52,970 nt of DNA from Thermoplasmata archaeon (GTDB lineage: Archaea; Thermoplasmatota; Thermoplasmata; Lutacidiplasmatales; UBA184), in contig JAGWLG010000024.1 of NCBI GenBank assembly GCA_028864975.1, positions 1 through 52,970 on the forward strand, given 5' to 3'. A model generated the notes under the pieces. That model had not been told where the DNA came from and did no database searches. It saw only the letters and a list, made by a program, of their open reading frames with translations. Position numbers and translations under genes: made by a program. Shown here piece after piece: positions 8,986 to 17,219 of this stretch. How positions within the stretch are numbered: position 1 is the first letter of the stretch; every line of letters starts with the position of its first letter.

Positions 8986-11331
8986 ATGGGGGAGGTCACG
9001 CGACCCCGGCCGCTCTCGCTAGTCCGCGCGCTCGTCCTCGCGGGCGCAGCGATCGCTCTGACCTTCGTGGTCGCGGTGGCCACCCCCGGCGGGGGTGGCC
9101 TTTCTCCCGCTGCCTTGCCTCAGGCGCCCGCGCCTTCGCTCTCTCCGGGGGGAGGGGCAGCCCGCTCCAGTGCCTCCTCTCCGTTCGGCACGTTCTCGGT
9201 CAGCGGCACCCAGCCCTGCTCGTCCGGGTGGAACGGCACCTGCCCGCAGCTCGTCCCCTCCATCCAGGTCTCGCCGTCGGCGATCTGCCTTCGTTGGAGG
9301 ACCTGCAACGGCAACCCCTTCGATGCCAGAGTGACCCTGAACGTCACGGCCAAGGGGACCCCGCTCACCTATCCTCCCAACGTCCAGGTGGTCTTCGTGG
9401 TCGAGACGACCCCCTTCGACGGCGTCTACGATCCCGGCTCGATGGACTACGGAGGTTCCTCTCCCGGGAGCTTCGCCACCGGGGGCCCAGATGATCCCTG
9501 CAGCGCGCCCTGCGTGGAGTCGAACGGGGTCCCCTTCTTCGCCGCCAATGCGGGGACCATCGCCTCGAACATCGCGGCGAAGTACGGGGCCTCGTCCAAC
9601 TCCTGTACGCCGGGCCCGGGGTTGAACTCCGTATGCTTTTCCCTGGTGGACTACTTCGCCGACTGTGTCAACTCCCCGCCGGTGCAGTGCGCGGGCGACA
9701 ACCAGAACGACGCGGACGGGAGCGAGTACAACGTCGATGTCTCGAGCTTCGTCCCGGCGACGACCTTCGGGACGACGGTCAACACCATGATGGTCAGTGG
9801 GTCCCTCTTCGGCGGGCAGTTCAACAACCCCGGCTGCTACGACGGGAACGGCGCCTGGGTCAACTGCGACTCCGATTTCTCCGACAATCTCCTCGACTCC
9901 TCCTCCATCACGGCCCTCTACGGCGCACTGCAAGGGAGCGGGCTCGCCTGGGACCCGAACGCGGACCACGCCATCGTGCTGTTGACCTCGACCGCCCCCC
10001 GGGACCCCGGCTATCAAGTGCAGTACGCTCCTACCTACTCGACCTGGTGGAACCAGGGCCCGAGCGTCACCTGCGAGCCTGCCTACACGTTCCCCGGCGG
10101 GCTCACCTCCCCGCCGTGCATGAGCTGGACCGGGACCGGGGTCGGCTCCTCCATCGCGGCCCTGGCCAAGGCCGCGAACGCGACGGTGAACGTGATCGAC
10201 CTGCCCGACGGGGCAACGGTCGTCAACTCGGGCGACTACAACCTCGGAAACCCGGCCCTCTCGGGGGAAGCGTCGAACGACGTGCAGGCCATCCTGTCGG
10301 CCGGGTGCGACATGGCCGTGGCGACCGGTGGCATGTGGGAGGGGCCGCAGGGGTTCCCCTGCGGGGCCGCGCCCCCTGGGAGCGGCGGGCTGGGGAACCT
10401 GACGATCAGCTGCTCGGGCCAGGTCATCGGATGCATCCCTCAAGGGCAGAACCACGCACCCCCGACCTCCTGGAGCTCCGACCCCGCCCTCGGCTGGGCG
10501 ATCTCGAACATCCAGTTCCCGTTCCTCCACTCCAATCTCGCGGCACGGAACACTCAGGGCGGGGTCTTCCAGTTCACTCCGAGCTCGTACTTCGCGGTCG
10601 ACTCCACTCCCGGAGGAGGGGCCATCGGGACGCCGGGCTATTCGGTGGCCTGCTTCCACCCGGGAGGCCCCGCGCCACCGTGCTCTTCCACGCCCTTCGC
10701 GACCGGGCTCGCCGGCGGAGGTGTGAGCTGGTCCTGGCCGTACAGCACAATGGACCTCGGAGACAGCTGGGTCGGCTCGTTCAACCTCGTCACGGCCGGG
10801 GGGTTCCCCAGTGCGCTCCTGGGCCACACCCTCCCCGTGGACGCGTGCGTGAACGGACCCCCGAACCCCTGGCGCGGGTGCCTGGGCCCGGTCTCGGGCA
10901 CCTTCGCCCAGGAGAACTACACGCGTTTCGACGGATTGGCCGCGATCCACCAGTCGTTCCCGCCGGGGTTCCTCACCGTGACCACGTACCTCGCGTTCCC
11001 CCCTCCACCGCCGCCACCCCCTCCTCCCCCTCCTCCCGCACCCCCCCCGCCGGGCATGCCGGTCCTCAATCCGGTCAACCTCCCTCTCGCCAACCCGCTC
11101 ACCTCCCCGCTCCTCTCGCCCGTGACGAGCCCCGTGGGGAATATCATCAATACCCTCTCGCTCACCGTGAACGTGATGGCCCAGCCGCTGTCGACCGGGC
11201 TCGTCACCGCCGGCTGGGTGGGTGCCATGTCGGTCATGGGGGTCGGGACGAGAGTGAAGCAGCGACGTATGGTGGCGATGCGGAACATGGCCCAGGGGTC
11301 CCGCCCGCCGAGGAGCACCCACGGAACTTGA
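8986..11331 (+). CDS. Exported protein with VWA-like features and poly-proline stalk
   Basis: A 781-residue protein beginning with a signal-like helix (LVLAGAAIALTFVVAVA). The body is rich in Cys, Gly and Ser. It contains a strand FVVETTPFDGVYDPGS, later DHAIVLLTSTAPRD and VNVIDLPDG, an order reminiscent of a von Willebrand A fold. The canonical MIDAS DxSxS is not present (ETTPF stands there), so if it is VWA-like it is degenerate. A run of about a dozen prolines at 10999-11054 precedes a weakly hydrophobic C-terminal segment (LVTAGWVGAMSVMGVG) with basic residues after it, probably a membrane anchor. Its upstream neighbour is another surface protein in the same direction. Family not recognised with certainty; the VWA suggestion is inference. 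Confidence 0.72.
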   Translation: MGEVTRPRPLSLVRALVLAGAAIALTFVVAVATPGGGGLSPAALPQAPAPSLSPGGGAARSSASSPFGTFSVSGTQPCSSGWNGTCPQLVPSIQVSPSAICLRWRTCNGNPFDARVTLNVTAKGTPLTYPPNVQVVFVVETTPFDGVYDPGSMDYGGSSPGSFATGGPDDPCSAPCVESNGVPFFAANAGTIASNIAAKYGASSNSCTPGPGLNSVCFSLVDYFADCVNSPPVQCAGDNQNDADGSEYNVDVSSFVPATTFGTTVNTMMVSGSLFGGQFNNPGCYDGNGAWVNCDSDFSDNLLDSSSITALYGALQGSGLAWDPNADHAIVLLTSTAPRDPGYQVQYAPTYSTWWNQGPSVTCEPAYTFPGGLTSPPCMSWTGTGVGSSIAALAKAANATVNVIDLPDGATVVNSGDYNLGNPALSGEASNDVQAILSAGCDMAVATGGMWEGPQGFPCGAAPPGSGGLGNLTISCSGQVIGCIPQGQNHAPPTSWSSDPALGWAISNIQFPFLHSNLAARNTQGGVFQFTPSSYFAVDSTPGGGAIGTPGYSVACFHPGGPAPPCSSTPFATGLAGGGVSWSWPYSTMDLGDSWVGSFNLVTAGGFPSALLGHTLPVDACVNGPPNPWRGCLGPVSGTFAQENYTRFDGLAAIHQSFPPGFLTVTTYLAFPPPPPPPPPPPPPAPPPPGMPVLNPVNLPLANPLTSPLLSPVTSPVGNIINTLSLTVNVMAQPLSTGLVTAGWVGAMSVMGVGTRVKQRRMVAMRNMAQGSRPPRSTHGT

Positions 11332-11552
11332 CCGGGCGGGGGCGAGCGCGGTCTCACGACCCTCTTGCCCCCTGGATCCGAAGGGGTTCGACTTCGGTCA
11401 GGTCTCGACCCAGTCGGCGAGCCCTATCGAGAGGCGCGGGGCGCCAAGGCATCCGAAGGCGAGCTTCGAGGACAGGGACGCGCCCCCGAACCTGAGAGCG
11501 GTTATCGTGATCCGAGCGGAGTCGGTCGGCCCTGGCCCAGCAGCCGACGGCG

Positions 11553-11810
11553 CTACGCGTGGGCCTTACCATTAGCCGGGGGAATGTGGGTGGCGCCCAC
11601 TTCGTTCCCCAGGCCGAACAGCCCCTTGGCCTTCGCCGCCTTTTCGGCCGATGCCCAACCTCGGGGCGTCAAGGAGGTCTCCCCGCAACGGGGGCACTCG
11701 TGAACTGGGAACAGGCCCAGTGAGACCCCATGGACGATGACCTCCTTCTTCCCCGGGCGGACGCGGTCCCCGCACTCGGGGCATAGTCGGATGGGCTTAC
11801 GGGTCGTCAT
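11553..11810 (-). CDS. YgiT/MqsA-type zinc-finger protein, probable antitoxin
   Basis: An 85-residue protein with two CxxC pairs (CPECGD at the N-terminus and CPRCGE about 27 residues later) followed by TPRGW, the layout of the YgiT-type zinc-finger domain found in MqsA-like antitoxins. The usual C-terminal HTH is replaced by a short Lys/Ala-rich stretch. Its ATG overlaps the stop of the upstream gene by four bases, so the pair is translationally coupled with the putative toxin first. The 220 bases between here and the surface-protein stop at 11331 hold no recognisable gene. Confidence 0.75.
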   Translation of the reverse strand: MTTRKPIRLCPECGDRVRPGKKEVIVHGVSLGLFPVHECPRCGETSLTPRGWASAEKAAKAKGLFGLGNEVGATHIPPANGKAHA

Positions 11811-12037
11811 CGTCTCACTCCCGGGAATGCGGTCTTGACCCTAATAAGACACTGGAGGAGTTTCACCTTGATGTGCCATTCACGATACACGATGTCGTAA
11901 GCGGGTCCACCCTCGGCCACCCAGATCCCCTCCCGCACCATCCGCTCGACGTCCGTCCAGGCCAGCCCCCGGTCGAAGAGCATCTCGAGGGGGTGTCCGA
12001 GGATAGGTTCGATCAGGCACTTCTTCCTCGGGTCCAT
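11807..12037 (-). CDS. DUF4258-like small protein, probable toxin partner of YgiT
   Basis: A 76-residue protein. The pattern HPLEMLFDRGLAWTDVERMVREGIW, then a polar strand and YREWHIKVKLLQ...IRVKTAF, resembles DUF4258 proteins (small alpha/beta proteins of the RelE/BECR-like group). These very often sit directly before YgiT-type zinc-finger genes. The four-base overlap with the zinc-finger gene supports a toxin-antitoxin unit. No catalytic residue is assigned. A short inverted repeat (cctcc...ggagg) lies about 15 bases upstream; no convincing TATA box was found. Confidence 0.62.
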   Translation of the reverse strand: MDPRKKCLIEPILGHPLEMLFDRGLAWTDVERMVREGIWVAEGGPAYDIVYREWHIKVKLLQCLIRVKTAFPGVRR

Positions 12038-12563
12038 GGACTCGTCCGGCCTCCTCGCGGAGGCAGGAGGGCGAGCGAGAGGTCATGAACGCGATGGTCA
12101 TGCGCTCGTGTGATCGGTGCCCTCGGGCCCAGGTGGCCGCGATCTCACGCTCCGACAGGTGCAACGCGACAGCGAAGGGCACGTCCAATCTCGGGATATG
12201 CGCGGATCCATGGGAAGACGGACCCTCATCGGTTCGCGGCGCCCTCCCGCGGGAACCCGTGGCCCCCGCGTACACGTGGGGGAGGCCGTTAGCCGTGAGG
12301 GCGTGCTCAACGCCCTGGGCAAGGACCTCCTGGTGCACCCTTGCAAGTCGAATCGACCGCACCCCTGCCGAGTCCCACCGCAGCGTGCTTGACGGGGCTC
12401 CGTCCCCAGCGATCGGACAGCCTTCGGTCAGGGCTCGACCCCGGGGGGGCCGCAGGCAGGAGAGCGTGGTCTCTCATGGACACAGGGGTCGAAGAACCCG
12501 AGAATCCCCCCGGAAAGCTAGGGGGCCCATCCGTCGCCGGTGCGGCCCACCGTTCCGCGTGGG
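12038..12563. other. No recognisable gene
   Basis: This stretch has open frames on both strands but none with a family motif, a promoter and a sensible start together. A minus-strand frame across 12050-12362 has a plausible helical segment (ALHLSEREIAATWARGH) and might be the remains of a gene, but its downstream half overlaps the DUF4258-like gene. Confidence 0.4.
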
Positions 12564-13016
12564 TCACTTGCGAACGACGAACTGCACCTCGCAGTCGGCC
12601 CAGGCCCGCTTGTCCTTCCACGGGTTCCCCGGATAGACCTCGCGCGGCCACTCCACGCTCTTGATCTCGCCGTACTTCTTCCGCCACCGTACCCAGTCGC
12701 TCAGGCCGTGGTAGACGATCCGCGACGAGAGCTTCTCCGGATCGAAGGCGACCTTGGCGACGTGGGCCGGGGGGAGGGTCTTCAGGCGGACCCGTCCCTC
12801 GGCCCTCGCTCTCCCCCGGTACTCGAGGCAGGCCTCCCAGCGGTTCCCACCGCGTTCGAGGAACACGTATCGCCCCCGTCGTACCCCTTGGCGCTCGGCC
12901 CAGTGCTCGAGCTCCTCGAACTCGGTGCGAAGGTTGTCCTCCTTCCAAGGCCCGACGCGGACGATCGACGCGACGCGATAGCTCGGCGACCGGCTCAAGA
13001 CGAAATCCACGACCAT
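12564..13016 (-). CDS. GyrI-like effector-binding domain protein
   Basis: 150 residues from the internal ATG at 13016. The longer frame adds 12 residues without support. The single domain (FVLSRSPSYRVASIVRVGPWKED..., later VRLKTLPPAHVAKVAF and DWVRWRKKYG, ending CEVQFVVRK) matches stand-alone GyrI-like/AraC effector-binding proteins, which bind small, often aromatic or cationic molecules and may hydrolyse or sequester them. It diverges from the HTH_10 regulator gene at 13129, so the two could share a control region. Family assignment is from overall pattern, not a catalytic motif. Confidence 0.68.
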   Translation of the reverse strand: MVVDFVLSRSPSYRVASIVRVGPWKEDNLRTEFEELEHWAERQGVRRGRYVFLERGGNRWEACLEYRGRARAEGRVRLKTLPPAHVAKVAFDPEKLSSRIVYHGLSDWVRWRKKYGEIKSVEWPREVYPGNPWKDKRAWADCEVQFVVRK

Positions 13017-13100
13017 GTTGCGACCTCCGTGGGGATCGACCCCGAGCTCCACACTGTCTCAGAGGAGATAGCCCTGGAGCCGCCCGTGGGCGGTCCTACT

Positions 13101-13107
13101 CAAATAG
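13101..13107 (+). promoter_or_regulatory. TATA-like box for the HTH_10 regulator
   Basis: caaatag ends 22 bases before the GTG at 13129 and is the most AT-rich run in the 112-base gap between the divergent genes. The spacing implies a leaderless message starting at the GTG. Confidence 0.5.
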
Positions 13108-13128
13108 CCTCATCGCGTCCATCGTAGC

Positions 13129-13896
13129 GTGCCCCTCGTCGACGCCCAGGTGCGCGCTCGCCACCCCTGCGCGTACACCGAGGTCTGCCTGGAGGCTCCC
13201 GGTTCGACGTTGCTTCGCTGGTTCGACCTCGGTCGTAACGTCCTCCTCCTCTCGAATCGCACCTCTCGAGGGCTTGAACGGCTGCTCAAGGGGGTCCGCG
13301 AGGTGTTCCGGGCCTCTTGTCTCGCGAGAGAGGGGCTCGAGGCGGTGGCGGTCGTGCCCGATCTGGGCTGGACGGACCCTCGCTCCCTCGAAGGGTCGGC
13401 CGGTCGAACGGGTGTTTGGATCGTGCCCCCCATCACCATCCAGGAAGGTCAAGAGAGCTGCCGCGTGGTCGCCCGGGACCCACGGGCGCTGCGCGGTTTC
13501 ACCGACGGCCTGAGGCGGAGCGGGCCTGTGGAGCTCCTGGCGGTCACTTCGAGAGGCGACATCGCCGCCTTGATGGACCCCTCAGGGATCGCGGCCCATC
13601 TGTTCGAGGGCATGTCCGACCCCCAGGTACGTTCCCTGGTCGCTGCATGGGATGGGGGGCTCTTCCACGTCCCGGCAAGGGCGCGCTGGGGGGAGGTCTC
13701 CGACCGCCTCCGTCTCTCGCGTTCGACCTTCGGCGAGCATGTCCGGAAGGGACAGTTCCACCTCGTCCAGAACGCGATCCCCGCGCTCCGCTTCCGAGCC
13801 TCGAGGGTCCCCGAGCGCATCGCGCTCCCTTCCCTCCCCCCGCCGACGACGAGAAGAAAGGCCCCCCAGCGTGGGACCCGCTCCGGCCCGGGCTAG
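13129..13896 (+). CDS. Bat-like HTH_10 transcriptional regulator
   Basis: 255 residues from a GTG start. The N-terminal domain (PCAYTEVCLEAPGSTLLRWFDLGRNVLLL) is of the type found in archaeal bacterio-opsin-activator-like regulators. The C-terminal helix-turn-helix (ARWGEVSDRLRLSRSTFGEHVRKGQFHLVQNAIP) fits HTH_10, in which the recognition helix is usually STxSEHLRK; here it is STFGEHVRK. About 40 Pro/Arg-rich residues follow. It faces the ABC transporter genes and their stop codons overlap within CTAG. Probable role: sensing a signal through the N-terminal domain and controlling nearby genes. Its target is unknown. Confidence 0.8.
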   Translation: MPLVDAQVRARHPCAYTEVCLEAPGSTLLRWFDLGRNVLLLSNRTSRGLERLLKGVREVFRASCLAREGLEAVAVVPDLGWTDPRSLEGSAGRTGVWIVPPITIQEGQESCRVVARDPRALRGFTDGLRRSGPVELLAVTSRGDIAALMDPSGIAAHLFEGMSDPQVRSLVAAWDGGLFHVPARARWGEVSDRLRLSRSTFGEHVRKGQFHLVQNAIPALRFRASRVPERIALPSLPPPTTRRKAPQRGTRSGPG

Positions 13897-14630
13897 GGCT
13901 CGACCCAGTGGGCGTACCGGAGCGAGAGGAGCGCGGCCAACCCCGCGAAGGCCCCCAGGTACCCGAACGCGAAGATCTCCTGGGAGAGCGGGATCGGCCC
14001 GAACCCCAGAGCGGCCCGGGCGACCTGGGCGGCGTCCGTGGTTGGCGCCAGCAGGGCGATCGGTCTCCAGAAGGGAGGAAGCCGGTCCAGCGGATAGTAC
14101 ACGGGAGGAAGCAGGCCTAGGGCAAGGCCGACCAGATTCCCCACCTGGTTCACCCGGGTCACGCTCTTCGCCGCGAGCCCGGCGCTGAACCCCACGAAGA
14201 GCATCCCTGTCCACAGCAGGAGCAGCGCCGCCATCGCCAAGAGGACCCCCTGGACGGAGAGCGGCACGAAGATGGCGAGGGCGACCGCGGCCATCACGAG
14301 CGAGGGGGAGCTCAGGAACGTCGCATAGAGCGCGGTCCCCACGGCGAAGGAAGCCGGGCGCATGGGGGAGGAGACCAGGAAGTCCTGGATGTGGTGGTGG
14401 ACCCGGTTCCAGTATACGATGGGCGCACCCGCGATCCCCGCGCCCGTCAAGGCGAAGACCAGCACGCCGGGAAGGGCGGCGATCGCGCCCGCGGTCCCGA
14501 TGAAGATCAAAAGGAACATCACCGGCAGGAACGAGATGATGACCGTGAAGAGGAGCCCCGTCGGGTCCTTCGCATCCTGGTGGATGTGAAAGAGCGCGAA
14601 GTGGACCGTCTCACCCATCCGGTTCGTCAA
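13893..14630 (-). CDS. ABC-2 type transporter permease
   Basis: 245 residues with about six hydrophobic segments (for example VIISFLPVMFLLIFIGTAGAIAAL, SLVMAAVALAIFVPLSVQ and GVLLAMAALLLLWTGMLFVGFSAGL) and the spacing of ABC-2 permeases, which form the channel of exporters for drugs, lipids or polysaccharides. Its start overlaps the end of the ATPase gene by 20 bases, so the two form one operon with the ATPase first. The substrate cannot be inferred. Confidence 0.85.
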   Translation of the reverse strand: MTNRMGETVHFALFHIHQDAKDPTGLLFTVIISFLPVMFLLIFIGTAGAIAALPGVLVFALTGAGIAGAPIVYWNRVHHHIQDFLVSSPMRPASFAVGTALYATFLSSPSLVMAAVALAIFVPLSVQGVLLAMAALLLLWTGMLFVGFSAGLAAKSVTRVNQVGNLVGLALGLLPPVYYPLDRLPPFWRPIALLAPTTDAAQVARAALGFGPIPLSQEIFAFGYLGAFAGLAALLSLRYAHWVEP

Positions 14631-15501
14631 GGGGACCTCCGACCCGGCGCATGAACGCGTCCTCCAGGCTGGGGGGGCGGACCGAGACCTTCCGGCCCTC
14701 CCGCTGCCCTCGCTGCACCACGGCGAGGAGCTCCTCGTCGTTGCGGACGGCGATCGTCTCGGCGTGTCCGTTCGCCCCTTGAAGGGAGGAAGGAGGTGCC
14801 AGGTCGACCATCGTGGAGGAGCCCGAGCCGGTGATGGCCTCGTGCACCGTCCCCTCGAAGAGGACGCGCCCCCTGTCGATGATCGCGAGCCGGTCGGCGA
14901 GCGCCTCGACCTCGTCCAGGTAATGGGAGGTCAGCAGGAAGGTGCAGCCATCGCGCTTGAGCCGACGCAAGATCCTCCAGATGCCCCGCCGGGCGATCGG
15001 GTCGAGCCCGATCGTAGGCTCGTCCAGGAAGAGCAGCTCCGGGCGGACGACGAAGGCGTAGGCGATGACCACCCGCTGCTTCGTCCCTCCCGAAAGGTCG
15101 AAGATCATCTTGTGCCGATGCTCCCACAGGTCCAGGTCGCGAAGCACCTCGTCGGTCCTGCGACGCGCTTCTTCGCGCGCCACTCCCCGGATGCGCGCGA
15201 TGCGGTAGACCGCCTCGTCGGGGGTGTTCCAGCCGTGGGGGATGGCGCCTTGGGGCACGACCGCGATGTGGTCGCGGATCGCCCAGGGGTCGCGCACAAC
15301 GTCGTGGCCCATGACCCGGGCCGTCCCTTCGTTGGGAGCGAGCTGCGTCGCGAGGATCCTCAGCAGCGTGGTCTTCCCGGCGCCGTTGCGGCCGAGAAGG
15401 CAGTAGATCTCGCCCTCGCGTACGCTAAGCGAGACGTCCTGGAGCGCCCGGGTCCCCCCCGGGTAGGTCTTGCCCAGAGCCTGGGCTTCGATCACCGACA
15501 T
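14611..15501 (-). CDS. ABC transporter ATP-binding protein (DrrA/CcmA-like)
   Basis: 296 residues with all ABC hallmarks: Walker A GRNGAGKTTLLRIL, a Q-loop VVPQGA, signature LSGGTKQRVVIAYAF, Walker B LLFLDEPTIGLDP and the switch His in LTSHYLDEVEAL. The C-terminal extension (VAVRNDEELLAVV...) is like that of exporter ATPases of the DrrA class. It powers the membrane partner encoded immediately downstream. Start ATG at 15501; no strong TATA box is evident upstream. Confidence 0.92.
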   Translation of the reverse strand: MSVIEAQALGKTYPGGTRALQDVSLSVREGEIYCLLGRNGAGKTTLLRILATQLAPNEGTARVMGHDVVRDPWAIRDHIAVVPQGAIPHGWNTPDEAVYRIARIRGVAREEARRRTDEVLRDLDLWEHRHKMIFDLSGGTKQRVVIAYAFVVRPELLFLDEPTIGLDPIARRGIWRILRRLKRDGCTFLLTSHYLDEVEALADRLAIIDRGRVLFEGTVHEAITGSGSSTMVDLAPPSSLQGANGHAETIAVRNDEELLAVVQRGQREGRKVSVRPPSLEDAFMRRVGGPLDEPDG

Positions 15502-15917
15502 GTTCCTTGACTCCAGGAATCATCGCCGTTCCCAGCAACGCGCGTCCACTTGAAACTTCGGGTGGCCCGTGCTTTAGGCCCGCGCCCGGTGCAGGCCATT
15601 ACAGGCCTTCCTTGTAGGGTCCCGTTCCAAGGCATCTCCGAAGAGGGGGCCCCTGGGGCGCCCGGCGGGATCCGATGGTCGAAGGACTCCCTCAGGGCCC
15701 CCACCGCCCATGACCACGTGCGTCGCTGCATGCGTCGCGGGGTCCGTACCGACGGGGACCTGGTGCGGACGGTGCCCGGGGCTCCGTGCCTCCTTCCGGC
15801 CCGTACGCGTCGCCCTCGAGGACCGGGGGGGCCCGGTGGGGCTCCCCCTCCTCGCTTTGTGAGGTGGTCGAGCGAACCCATATGAGCGGGGGGGCGATGG
15901 GATGGACGAGGAGCCCG
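15502..15917. other. Intergenic stretch without a recognisable gene
   Basis: About 400 bases between the divergent ABC operon and the DUF5678 gene. The only AT-rich element is catatg at 15879-15884, 34-39 bases before the DUF5678 ATG, a possible TATA box. No RNA or gene was identified. Confidence 0.4.
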
Positions 15918-16133
15918 ATGCCGAAGCGCCTTGCCCATGACGAATCCATTTCTCGCATGCCTCCCGAGCGGGAGATGAAGCGGCACCGCGGAGAGTGGGT
16001 GGCCATCGTGGACCGAAAGGTCGTCGCCGCAGGGAAGGACCTGAAGCGTGTCCTCCAGGCGGGCAGGAAGGCCTCCCCTCGCCACGAGCCCTTCATGTTC
16101 CACGTTCTCGAGCAGGACTCCCTCTTGCTCTAG
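15918..16133 (+). CDS. DUF5678 domain protein
   Basis: A 71-residue protein. The core HRGEWVAIVDRKVVAAGKDLKRVLQAGR followed by FMFHVLEQD matches DUF5678, a small archaeal and bacterial family of unknown function. I place the start at ATG 15918, preceded by a purine-rich gaggag at about the right distance; ATG 15882 would add 12 residues. In many genomes this family sits directly before a retropepsin-like aspartic protease gene, and the same order is kept here, although the neighbour is broken. Confidence 0.75.
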   Translation: MPKRLAHDESISRMPPEREMKRHRGEWVAIVDRKVVAAGKDLKRVLQAGRKASPRHEPFMFHVLEQDSLLL

Positions 16134-16168
16134 GGGGGGTCGGCCTGCCGACAGACTCCCGTCGGAGT

Positions 16169-16605
16169 TGGGGGAAGACCCTCGTCTTCCCCTATCAGGA
16201 GGTAATCTATGGGAAGCGTCGGGAGATGGCCCCCGCCCTCGACGTGAGGTTGACCTGGGGACGCGCAAAGCTCGAGACCAGGATGGTCTTGGGCACCGGC
16301 TCGACATTCTCTGCCCTTCCTTCCGAGGTAGCGAGATCCTCGACCTGGAGCTGGGGGAATCCACCGTGGAGCGTGCTGCGGTCGGTGGTCCCGTTCCCGC
16401 CAGGACCTCCCGAGTTCACCTCCAGGTCCTCGCGCCCGGCTCCGAACGCACCGTGCTGTCGTTCCCTCTGAACCCGGTCTCGGTCACTGCGAAGGGGAGG
16501 GACACCCCCGTGGCACTCCTCGGGCGGAAGCCGTTCTTCCAGCACTATGCCCTGTTCCTGTACGAGTACCGGCGAGAATTCGTTCTCCAAGAAGCGCCGA
16601 CCTGA
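16169..16605 (+). pseudogene. Broken retropepsin-like aspartic protease
   Basis: Two adjacent frames join into one aspartic-protease-like sequence. The first (to about 16333) runs LVFPYQEVIYG...LETRMVLGTGSTFSALPSEVA. The second (from about 16333 to 16605) runs EILDLELGESTVERAAVGG... and ends LLGRKPFFQHYALFLYE. A single missing base near 16333 explains the shift; restoring it gives SEVAEILDLELG. The catalytic motif should read DTGS, but codon 16292-16294 is GGC (Gly), one transition from GAC (Asp). No start codon is seen near the natural N-terminus (tgg at 16169). Together these suggest a decayed gene rather than only a sequencing error. Confidence 0.7.
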
Positions 16606-17219
16606 GTCCTGCGCACCGTTCGTTCCTCCCTTCGCCAGGAACAAAGACGTGCGATCCCCGCCAGAACAGGGCAGCCGCCCCGAGACAACCGAAGAGGCAT
16701 CCCCACGAGGCCGCGCACCGTGACGGGCACCTTGTGGCCCGCGAAGGTGCGTCGACCGGTGCGGTCGGACCATCGAGCGGGACCGCAGCCTCAAGGTGGG
16801 TGGGGACCTCGGCTCCGAGTCGCGCGAGAAAGGGATTCCTGAACGGGTTCCCGACGGGGGACGTGGAAGCACGGAAACTGCCCCTCACCTACCGCCATCC
16901 TCTGCAGGGCACCCGCGCGATTCCCGAACGGCGGGAACGGGCATGGGACGCGGTTCGTACCTGCTGGCGCACTTTCGGCTTGCGCAGAGGCCGCCGAAGA
17001 CCCTGCCGGAGGCGTCCCCTCTGAGCTCTGCACCTCGAGACGCGCTCTCGCTCAGCCAGCCCGTGGGGGGCACGAGGAGCGCATGGCCAGTCGCGACCTG
17101 CGCCAGGGTCTTGTCCAACGGGTAAACCTACTCTCGGCAGCTGAGACCCATGGCCGCGGTCCTTGCGTGTTCTTCTTGTGGGCTGTCCCTGTCGTGCCCC
17201 CTCAGGGAGCGGGAGCGCC
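16606..17219. other. Intergenic stretch without a recognisable gene
   Basis: About 610 bases with short overlapping frames on both strands, none showing a family motif. The segment ggtaaacc near 17119 is the only weakly AT-rich place upstream of the next gene. It may be the remains of older genes, but nothing can be named. Confidence 0.4.

Noticed and set aside
10999..11054. C-rich run that might be a repeat element
   Set aside because: It encodes a proline stalk in frame with the exported protein.
11377..11396. ccgaag...cttcgg hairpin with a ttcga loop resembling a T-arm
   Set aside because: No acceptor, D or anticodon arm can be built around it on either strand.
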